From Anaerolineae bacterium (lineage in GTDB: Bacteria; Chloroflexota; Anaerolineae; Aggregatilineales; Phototrophicaceae), in the NCBI GenBank assembly GCA_028284565.1, contig JANQRM010000016.1, positions 1 to 6,392 on the forward strand: 6,392 nucleotides of DNA, read 5' to 3'. Below the pieces are notes generated by a model. The model was not told the DNA's origin. It worked only from the letters and a program-made list of their open reading frames with translations, and did no database searches. How positions within the stretch are numbered: position 1 is the stretch's first letter; each line of letters begins with the position of its first letter. The translations under genes were made by a program, and so were the position numbers. Below, in pieces: positions 1 to 4,822 of the stretch.

Positions 1-478
1 AGCTCAGCGTCTCTTCGGCTGTCCAAGCATAGGATGGGTTGTCATAGGTGGCATCAATGAAGGAATCGAGTCCCAAGTAATCGACCAATCCACTCCGCAT
101 GGTGAGCAGATGGCGCAACGTAATCATATCCGTATGGGGAATTTGGCTCACCATGTTTGTTGGTAGAAAGCTATCAATCGTATCATCGAGCGACAGTGTG
201 CCTGCTTCGACCTGTAACATCACAAGCGCGCTGACATAGGTTTTGGTAATGCTCCCGATGCGAAAGCGGTCTGTCACTTGCACGGGAAACGACTCTTTGA
301 TATTTGCCATGCCCTGTGCGACGACCCAATCCTCATTCGGCGTAGAGACCAGTAAGACCACCGCCGGGTCATCCCCTTCGACATACGAATCCAACAGAGC
401 TTGCAAATCAGCAGCGTCATCTTGTGCTATTACAGTAAATACAGTCAACAACAGAAGAAACAGCAGTCGCAAGCGCAT
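1..478 (-). CDS. Secreted serine beta-lactamase/PBP-type hydrolase, N-terminal part (3' end off the left edge)
   Basis: This open frame runs from an ATG at 478 to the window edge and gives 159 residues with no stop. Residues 1-18 (MRLRLLFLLLLTVFTVIA) form a typical signal peptide with cleavage likely just before QDD, so the protein should be exported. The catalytic S-x-x-K motif is visible as S76-I-T-K79 within 'FRIGSITKTY', followed by 'LSLDDTI' and 'LRHLLTMRSGL' (121-131). These are hallmarks of the beta-lactamase (class C / DD-peptidase-like) family PF00144, where the serine is the acyl-enzyme nucleophile and the lysine its base. The Tyr-x-Asn and His/Lys-x-Gly motifs would lie in the missing part, so substrate (beta-lactam, peptide or ester) cannot be decided. 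An in-frame TGA lies shortly upstream of the ATG, which fixes the start near 478 (a TTG 12 nt upstream is possible). It lies 64 nt downstream of the ankyrin gene on the same strand, probably the second gene of that transcript. Its start codon lies in an inverted repeat (476-516). Confidence 0.88.
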   Translation of the reverse strand, partial: MRLRLLFLLLLTVFTVIAQDDAADLQALLDSYVEGDDPAVVLLVSTPNEDWVVAQGMANIKESFPVQVTDRFRIGSITKTYVSALVMLQVEAGTLSLDDTIDSFLPTNMVSQIPHTDMITLRHLLTMRSGLVDYLGLDSFIDATYDNPSYAWTAEETLS

Positions 479-516
479 GAGAGAGTCCAATCATTTCATC
501 GATAGCCTCTCTCATG
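476..516 (-). repeat. 10-bp perfect inverted repeat over the hydrolase start codon
   Basis: CATGAGAGAG at 476-485 and CTCTCTCATG at 507-516 are exact reverse complements separated by 21 bases. In the minus-strand transcript the 3' arm contains the ATG of the hydrolase (478-476), so folding would bury the start codon. No T-run follows, so it does not look like an intrinsic terminator for the ankyrin gene. It could be a translational control hairpin or a dimeric operator. The repeat itself is seen directly; its role is inferred. Confidence 0.55.
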
Positions 517-542
517 ATAGAAAGAAACAGACTCAGGGTTGC

Positions 543-2069
543 TTAACGATTGTCTAAACCTTTGCGTAAAATCGCATCGACAGCATCATGCCCACTTGGA
601 AGCCACGATTCATCATAGGGTGCGCCTGCTTCGACCAATGCCTCAATCGTGGCAATGTGATTGCCGTCGTGTCGCCAACTATGATTGATGCCATAAATCG
701 CCGCTCCGAGGGGTGTCCCGCCAAAACTGTTTTTTAAGGAAAGGGACGGCTTATAAGGCAAAATCGCATTTACGACATCCACAAAGCCGTGAAAAGAGGC
801 ACGGTCAACAGGAGTTGATTCGTCCGCCCCGCGCACATCGACTGGAAAGCCGGCTTCCAACATCACGGTCACGGCATCGACATCATTCTCCCATGCCCGA
901 TCTGCAATGAGGCGTAAATCATCGTGTGGAAGTGAGTCAATGATATTGGGATGTGATTGCAGAATAGATTGCAAAGTCTCACGATCTGCGCGTTCACAAG
1001 CGGCGATGAACTGTTGCTCAATCGGACTAACACTCAGCAGGTATTCATACACGTCGTTCTGTTCAAACTGCTTCGCGGTTTGATGAAGTGATTTATTCCC
1101 ACCAATCAGATAAAAGTACATATGTGAGCCGTATACCTCTGGAATCATCGGGTCGGTATTATCCCCCACACGCCGACGAATGGCGGAGGGGTCATCTGCC
1201 AGAATCGACTTCACCAAGTTAAAATCGCCGATTGCACATGCCATAAAAATATCCACCGATGCACCCTTGTCAATGAGATAACGACACTTTTCTTTATCTT
1301 CTAATGCCCATTGGGCGGGGGTACTGGCGTGGTCGGTGTCGCGTGCGTCAATGTCTGCGCCATGTGCCAATAGAAAGTCGATGATACGCGGTGCGGTAGC
1401 GTAATGCAGGGGGCGTTGTCCATCTCCACCTTTAGCATTCACAATGTCGGGATTATCTGCCACCATCTTCTGTACGATGTCGAGTTTGTCCAATTTACAT
1501 GCAGAATGAATATCGAGTTTTGCGCCTCGTTGAATCAGGTATTCGGCATGGTCGCCTGTGGCACTGTGAAGCGGTTTGAATCCACCTGCCCACCATTCGG
1601 TTGTGGCGTTGATGTCTGCACCATAATTGAGCAACACATCCACCATATCCCGATTCATCGCCACTTTGACTATTGCCTGTGAGTCAAATTCGAAAATGGG
1701 GTCGTTGATATGCTCACGCAAAGCTGGATTATCTTCGAGAAGTTGGAGTAAGGTCTCATCTTGATAGGAATTCACAGCAGTTTTGAATTGCTCAATGAGA
1801 GATTCGCGCTCGTTGTTCATGATGGCGATGTGTGCTTTCCATCTAGCCCAACTGCTGAAGCCATACTCATGGGCAATGACCAATTGAGCATCCGCGAGTT
1901 TCATTGGCGAGTTACGAACTTCAACCACAGATACGTGTCGTAATCGCGGATGATGTGTATGGAAGCGTTGAATCGCCTGTTCGTCGCCTGCTCTAAAATC
2001 TCTCAGCAGAGACTTGGCTTGCTTCTTGTCATACTCTAAATTGGGTTTAGTCGGTAATGGGGTCGACAT
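543..2069 (-). CDS. Ankyrin-repeat protein
   Basis: A complete 508-residue protein without signal peptide or membrane segment, so probably cytoplasmic. Residues about 10-82 form a helical N-terminal region with 'YDKKQAKSLLRDFRAGD' and 'LADAQLVIAHEYGFSSWARWKAHI', a module found at the start of many bacterial ankyrin proteins. From about residue 130 on, some ten helix-turn-helix ankyrin units follow, for example 'DMVDVLLNYGADINA' (141-155), 'RPLHYA...IIDFLLAHGADIDA' (219-242), 'CRYLIDKGASVDI' (262-274), 'NDVDAVTVMLEAGFPVDVRG' (395-414) and 'STPVDRASFHGFVDVVNAIL' (418-437). Ankyrin arrays bind protein partners; no enzymatic domain is visible, so the partner is unknown. The start is supported by a good Shine-Dalgarno AAGGAGA about 6 nt upstream. 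A strong sigma-70 promoter and a structured leader of about 120 nt precede it. The hydrolase gene follows 64 nt downstream on the same strand and is probably co-transcribed. Confidence 0.93.
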   Translation of the reverse strand: MSTPLPTKPNLEYDKKQAKSLLRDFRAGDEQAIQRFHTHHPRLRHVSVVEVRNSPMKLADAQLVIAHEYGFSSWARWKAHIAIMNNERESLIEQFKTAVNSYQDETLLQLLEDNPALREHINDPIFEFDSQAIVKVAMNRDMVDVLLNYGADINATTEWWAGGFKPLHSATGDHAEYLIQRGAKLDIHSACKLDKLDIVQKMVADNPDIVNAKGGDGQRPLHYATAPRIIDFLLAHGADIDARDTDHASTPAQWALEDKEKCRYLIDKGASVDIFMACAIGDFNLVKSILADDPSAIRRRVGDNTDPMIPEVYGSHMYFYLIGGNKSLHQTAKQFEQNDVYEYLLSVSPIEQQFIAACERADRETLQSILQSHPNIIDSLPHDDLRLIADRAWENDVDAVTVMLEAGFPVDVRGADESTPVDRASFHGFVDVVNAILPYKPSLSLKNSFGGTPLGAAIYGINHSWRHDGNHIATIEALVEAGAPYDESWLPSGHDAVDAILRKGLDNR

Positions 2070-2192
2070 ATAAATTCTCCTTCATGTCTGCCTAGTGTCC
2101 GCAGGATAGGCTGAAAGAGAACATAAATGGTTCTTTCTGGTTGAGTAGGTGGGACACTCCCTTTCGGCGGACTCGTTGCACCCTACAGTGCA
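2070..2192 (-). promoter_or_regulatory. Structured 5' leader of the ankyrin gene, candidate cis-regulatory RNA switch
   Basis: Starting about where the promoter would initiate, the leader contains many complementary segments (plus-strand coordinates). (a) 2177-2181/2188-2192, a 5-bp hairpin TGCAC/GTGCA right at the 5' end. (b) The loop of (a), 2182-2186 CCTAC, complementary to 2145-2149 GTAGG. (c) 2151-2154/2158-2161 GGGA/TCCC, a local hairpin. (d) 2167-2172/2097-2102, GCGGAC/GTCCGC. (e) 2152-2158/2094-2100, GGACACT/AGTGTCC, which excludes (d). (f) 2113-2117 plus 2120-2122 with 2130-2137, an 8-bp hairpin with a 2-nt bulge. (g) 2090-2094/2107-2111, GCCTA/TAGGC, whose loop carries the GTCCGC of (d). 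(h) 2074-2084/2112-2122, an 11-pair helix that masks the Shine-Dalgarno and excludes (f). Mutually exclusive helices around the ribosome site are what translational riboswitches show. I recognise no known riboswitch consensus here. Pairings were found by eye without energy calculation. Confidence 0.55.
2076..2082 (-). promoter_or_regulatory. Shine-Dalgarno site of the ankyrin gene
   Basis: On the minus strand AAGGAGA lies 6 nt before the ATG at 2069. It is the best ribosome binding site in the window and fixes the ankyrin start. It lies inside a segment that can base-pair with 2112-2122 of the same leader, so its accessibility may be controlled. Confidence 0.8.
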
Positions 2193-2197
2193 GTTTA

Positions 2198-2226
2198 ATT
2201 GTATTAGAACGGGTGTTTGATGTCAA
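2198..2226 (-). promoter_or_regulatory. Sigma-70 promoter of the ankyrin-hydrolase transcript
   Basis: On the minus strand a perfect -35 TTGACA (2226-2221) and a -10 TACAAT (2203-2198, five of six consensus bases) are separated by exactly 17 bp. Initiation is expected near 2190-2192, which is the foot of the first hairpin of the structured leader, giving a 5' UTR of about 120 nt. This is the strongest promoter in the window. Confidence 0.8.
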
Positions 2227-2323
2227 GCGTTGAGAAAGGATTAAGATGAATAAGACCGCGATCGAGGAGCGTGTAACAATTTTGAAATACTAAAAAGATT
2301 AAGGCTTTAGCCCATTGTTCTCT

Positions 2324-2332
2324 TGTTATACT
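2324..2332 (+). promoter_or_regulatory. Candidate extended -10 promoter of the TIR gene
   Basis: TGTTATACT fits the extended -10 pattern TGnTATAmT, with a -10 hexamer TATACT at 2327-2332, but no good -35 lies 16-18 bp upstream. Transcription would begin near 2339, about 30 nt before the TIR start. A second possible -10, TAGAAT at 2348-2353, is less well supported. No clear Shine-Dalgarno precedes the TIR ATG. Confidence 0.4.
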
Positions 2333-2368
2333 GAGTGTAACTTTTGATAGAATGAGATTTGTCTAAAC

Positions 2369-2881
2369 ATGTCTACTCAAACCATGCCTACACTTGAAAT
2401 TCGCCGCGCCCAACTCTGCCAAGCCTTGCTCCAAAAACCAGAGGAAGAGAAATACCATCGTGCGCTCCGTAAGACTTATAAGCCACAGGTAATTGCCGAA
2501 GCGGCACAACGTGGAATCTTCATCAGTTATAGCCCCGCAGATGATTTGGTAGCCCTGCAATTGGATGATGATTTGCGTGAAGCAGGTTTGAGCGTATGGA
2601 TGGATGTGGTGAGCGTATCCCCCCAAGACGATTGGACGAAAGTTGTTGAAGATGCTTTAGATCGTTGTGGCGTGATGCTGGCGTTGTTTTCGTCGCATTA
2701 TGTTAGCGATATGTCGGCGTTGGCGGAATGGAAAACCTTTTTCGACAAGGGCAAGATCATCCTGCCGATTAAGATTGAGACCTACCCCCTTGAACCACAA
2801 TATACCTTGATACCACCACTCGATATGCGCGCGGAATATCCGAGTCGCTTACGCAAGTTAGTTCGCCTATTAGGTGGTTGA
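2369..2881 (+). CDS. Standalone TIR-domain protein, possible NAD-cleaving effector
   Basis: A 170-residue soluble protein. Residues 1-48 are a charged, helical N-terminal extension; the TIR domain spans about 49-170. Box 1 is 'GIFISYSPADD' (49-59), followed by 'LDDDLREAGLSVWMDVVSV' around 65-83 with the box-2-like W77-M-D79, 'DDWTKVVEDALDRCGVMLALFSSHYV' (87-112), and 'EWKTFFDKGKIILPIKIE' (120-137). The E120-W pair lies where TIR NADases carry their catalytic glutamate (the SARM1/ThsB-type position), so NAD+ cleavage or cyclic-ADPR-type signalling is possible but not shown. TIR proteins in bacteria serve in anti-phage systems such as Thoeris, or as protein-interaction modules. No SIR2/SLOG, STING, Argonaute or other known TIR partner is in view. 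The start has no recognisable ribosome site; an in-frame ATG at 2384 is an alternative. Its 3' end overlaps the convergent ligand-binding gene by 12 bp. Confidence 0.9.
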   Translation: MSTQTMPTLEIRRAQLCQALLQKPEEEKYHRALRKTYKPQVIAEAAQRGIFISYSPADDLVALQLDDDLREAGLSVWMDVVSVSPQDDWTKVVEDALDRCGVMLALFSSHYVSDMSALAEWKTFFDKGKIILPIKIETYPLEPQYTLIPPLDMRAEYPSRLRKLVRLLGG

Positions 2882-3751
2882 TTCATTATCTAGAAGTCGT
2901 AGTTGGCTTAAACTGTCCAACGGCACGTAGGTCGGCTTGAGTGACCGATTGCCATTCAACATATCCAATGCTTTGTCTCGTAAAGTCTCACCATAAAGTT
3001 CAGGATAGCTTAAAGTCGTTCCTACAATACAGGAGTCTCTGACAGAGATGATGTTAAGGACTTCCTGCGACGCGGCGTGTCCGACAATCGCCACTTGCTC
3101 CTGCCAGTTGAGTTCATTGACAGCATCATATGTTCCTAGTGCTGATTCATCATTGAAACTGATGACACCGACGTGTTTATCCTTATCCCATGTGTTGAGG
3201 ATATTTTTGACAGCTTCAGAAGTATGACTGCGTGTATTGCCACAATCTAAATATAAGGTTTGTCCCGTGATTGCTGGAAATTGTTGCTCCACCAATTTGA
3301 CAGCTTGAACCACTCGTTCACGGACAGTCCCTAACACCCTTGAGTCAACGAGTGCAATGAGCTTATCCACCTGACCATCCCAAACCTGTTCTATCCATTC
3401 AGTCAATATTTCGCCAGCCAATATCCCCATTTCATAATTATCAATGCCAACATAAGATGTTAGCGGAATGGGAATATCGATAGCAATGATGGGGATTGCA
3501 CCTAAGGCAGAACGTACCTTCCCACTCAATCGCTCGTTGATATGATACATAATTACCAAATCAACTTGAGCTTCGGCGAGTTCGCGGGCATTTTGTACGG
3601 CTCGATCATCGTTCAAGGCATTGTCTTTAAGGATGAGTTGAAGTTCAGGATAACCTGCTAAGGCAGATTCAAAACTCTCGCGCACGGCAACAGGATAACT
3701 CGATTGCTCATCAAGGTTGGCGAATCCAATGGTGTAGGATGAGGAAGTCAT
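2870..3751 (-). CDS. Cytosolic periplasmic-binding-protein-like (LacI/RbsB-type) ligand-binding domain protein
   Basis: A 293-residue protein with the fold pattern of type-1 periplasmic binding proteins (Peripla_BP_1/4). It begins with a first beta-strand 'YTIGFANL' (6-13), then 'DDRAVQNARELAEAQVDLVIMY' spread over 48-69, 'IPIIAIDIP' (86-94), 'SYVGIDNYEMGILAGEIL' (99-116) as the hinge/second-lobe entry, 'KLIALVDSRVLGTVRERV' (130-147), and the conserved 'VGVISFNDESALGTYDAV' (194-211). Such domains bind sugars or similar small ligands. No signal peptide or lipobox precedes the first strand and no HTH is attached, so it is neither a normal ABC-transporter binding protein nor a LacI repressor. 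It probably acts as a cytoplasmic sensor or works with a partner encoded elsewhere. An in-frame TGA five codons before the ATG rules out a longer N-terminus. There is no clear Shine-Dalgarno. It ends inside the 3' end of the TIR gene. Confidence 0.87.
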   Translation of the reverse strand: MTSSSYTIGFANLDEQSSYPVAVRESFESALAGYPELQLILKDNALNDDRAVQNARELAEAQVDLVIMYHINERLSGKVRSALGAIPIIAIDIPIPLTSYVGIDNYEMGILAGEILTEWIEQVWDGQVDKLIALVDSRVLGTVRERVVQAVKLVEQQFPAITGQTLYLDCGNTRSHTSEAVKNILNTWDKDKHVGVISFNDESALGTYDAVNELNWQEQVAIVGHAASQEVLNIISVRDSCIVGTTLSYPELYGETLRDKALDMLNGNRSLKPTYVPLDSLSQLRLLDNESTT

Positions 3752-3836
3752 AGGGTAAAGGCTCAGAATTTATGGACGGTTTGTTTATAAGTAGAGTATA
3801 TTTTGAATTAATAGTTAGAAACATGAGAGATTCTTA

Positions 3837-3845
3837 ATTATATCA
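3837..3845 (-). promoter_or_regulatory. Candidate extended -10 promoter of the ligand-binding protein gene
   Basis: On the minus strand TGATATAAT combines a perfect TATAAT (3842-3837) with the TGn extension; the -35 region is poor (three of six matches at 17-bp spacing). Initiation near 3830 would give a 5' UTR of about 80 nt. The element lies within 5-13 bp of the glycosylase start codon on the other strand, so the two genes share a 98-bp AT-rich control region (3752-3849). I found no convincing plus-strand promoter or Shine-Dalgarno there. Confidence 0.5.
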
Positions 3846-3849
3846 GTCA

Positions 3850-4767
3850 ATGTGTTTAATGAAGATCAAAGCTATTGAACCTTATCGACTTCATTTATGG
3901 CAGGCAGTTGTCGCGCGCTTTCGTCATCCGATAGGCTATACCGTTTGTGACGACAAGCTATGGATGCTTCAACGGCATCGACAGGGCCTCGTGTTGGTGC
4001 AAATCGGATCACAAGATTCAACACTCGAATTAGAAGTCCTCGCACACACACAGGAGATTGCGCCACGAGTCCTTCGTGAACAAGTCGCCGAAGCGTTGGG
4101 CTGTTATCATCACTTGGGCGAGTTTTATGACTTTGCCAAGCAAGACAAAACATTGTGGCAAGTGATTGAACCGCTTGAAGGTCTTCCGATACCTCGAAGC
4201 AACGACCTCTACACCGCGTTGATTTCTCTTATAATCGAACAGCATATCGCTTGGACATCCGCGCAAGATGCTCAATATCGCCTGCTACAGTGGGCAGATA
4301 ATCGGATAACGTACGATGACGAGACCTTTTACGCTTTCCCGACACCCGAACAACTCGCCTCGGCGGACTTAGAAGACTTGTTTCACTTAAAAATCACACA
4401 CAAGCGCATTCAGATGCTCATCGACATTTCTAGGCAATTTGTATCGCGCGAGCTAGATTTGTACCTGCCCTCTGCTCAGGAATCGGCGGAAGCTCTCTAT
4501 CAACATCTCCTGTCGATTAAGGGTGTGGGACATTGGACGGCGAGCAATGTCATTTCGCGCGCTTTTGGACTCTATCCCTATGTCCCGCATAATGATGTAG
4601 CGGTGCAAGCGGCAGTGAATTGGTACTTTCATGGGGAAGAAGGGCGACTCGATGCAAAGGAACTCCAAGCCCAGTTTGCGGAGTATGGGGAGTACGGTGG
4701 GCTGGTCGCACACTTTACGTTGTTGCGCTGGGTAATTGACCGCTATCCAATAGTTAATCTGAAGTAG
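3850..4767 (+). CDS. AlkA-like HhH-GPD DNA glycosylase (3-methyladenine DNA glycosylase II family)
   Basis: A 305-residue protein that would excise alkylated (possibly other damaged) bases in base-excision repair. Residues 1 to about 88 fit the beta-rich N-terminal domain of AlkA/OGG-type enzymes. The helical domain starts with 'LGEFYDFAKQDKTLWQVIEPLEGLPI' spread over 89-114 and 'LYTALISLIIEQHIAWTSAQ' (120-139), where Q131 matches the family 'QQ' site. The helix-hairpin-helix is 'LLSIKGVGHWTASNVISRAFG' around 220-240 with G-V-G-H-W-T-A (225-231). 'VPHNDVAVQAAV' (245-256) carries the catalytic aspartate D249. No Cys4 iron-sulphur loop is present at the C-terminus, which separates it from MutY/Nth. 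Length fits the family. The start may be the ATG at 3850 or the in-frame ATG at 3859 (MKIKAI); neither has a clear ribosome site. Its stop codon is the first arm of the palindrome at 4765-4790. Confidence 0.92.
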   Translation: MCLMKIKAIEPYRLHLWQAVVARFRHPIGYTVCDDKLWMLQRHRQGLVLVQIGSQDSTLELEVLAHTQEIAPRVLREQVAEALGCYHHLGEFYDFAKQDKTLWQVIEPLEGLPIPRSNDLYTALISLIIEQHIAWTSAQDAQYRLLQWADNRITYDDETFYAFPTPEQLASADLEDLFHLKITHKRIQMLIDISRQFVSRELDLYLPSAQESAEALYQHLLSIKGVGHWTASNVISRAFGLYPYVPHNDVAVQAAVNWYFHGEEGRLDAKELQAQFAEYGEYGGLVAHFTLLRWVIDRYPIVNLK

Positions 4768-4790
4768 GGGCGGTTCGCGAACCGCCCTTA
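4765..4790. repeat. REP-like perfect palindrome between convergent genes
   Basis: Positions 4768-4787 are a perfect 20-bp palindrome with half-site GGGCGGTTCG. Pairing extends outward with one G-T wobble and two A-T pairs into the TAG stop of the glycosylase. It lies in the 55-bp gap between convergent genes. There is no T-run on either strand, so it is at best a Rho-independent-like hairpin without tail; an RNA-3'-end stabiliser or dispersed REP-type repeat is more likely. Similar GGGGCGGTTCGCGAACCGCCCC-like units are, from memory, frequent in intergenic DNA of some environmental bacteria. Confidence 0.65.
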
Positions 4791-4822
4791 CATCTTGCCT
4801 AGGTGAGAATGCTAACTTAATT

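Noticed and set aside
243..557. Plus-strand open frame of 104 codons opposite the hydrolase gene
   Set aside because: Product is low-complexity Ser/Thr/Arg-rich and lies antisense to the clearly recognisable signal peptide and SxxK region; a shadow of the real gene.
1404..1943. Two plus-strand open frames (1404-1682 and 1761-1943) opposite the ankyrin gene
   Set aside because: Antisense to conserved ankyrin repeats, no ribosome sites, Cys/His-rich shadow-type translations.
2047..2085. A 12-codon minus-strand reading frame (ATG at 2085) overlapping the ankyrin Shine-Dalgarno and start, possible leader peptide
   Set aside because: It has no ribosome site of its own, no informative codon pattern, and its ATG is explained by the SD helix sequence. 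Left as a remote possibility only.
2070..2192. tRNA or T-box leader in the structured region
   Set aside because: No acceptor/T-arm pattern (no GTTCRA-type T-loop) and no GGTACC/ACCGCG-type T-box sequence; the pairing pattern does not form a cloverleaf.
2303..2312. Small palindrome-like GGCTTTAGCC near the TIR promoter
   Set aside because: Stem of only 3-4 bp with a tiny loop and no T-tract in the useful direction; too short to call an operator or terminator.
2363..2626. Minus-strand frame of 87 codons opposite the TIR gene
   Set aside because: Antisense to the conserved TIR box 1 and 2 codons; no supporting features.
3872..4275. Two minus-strand frames opposite the glycosylase N-terminal half
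   Set aside because: Shadows of the plus-strand glycosylase; no family resemblance.
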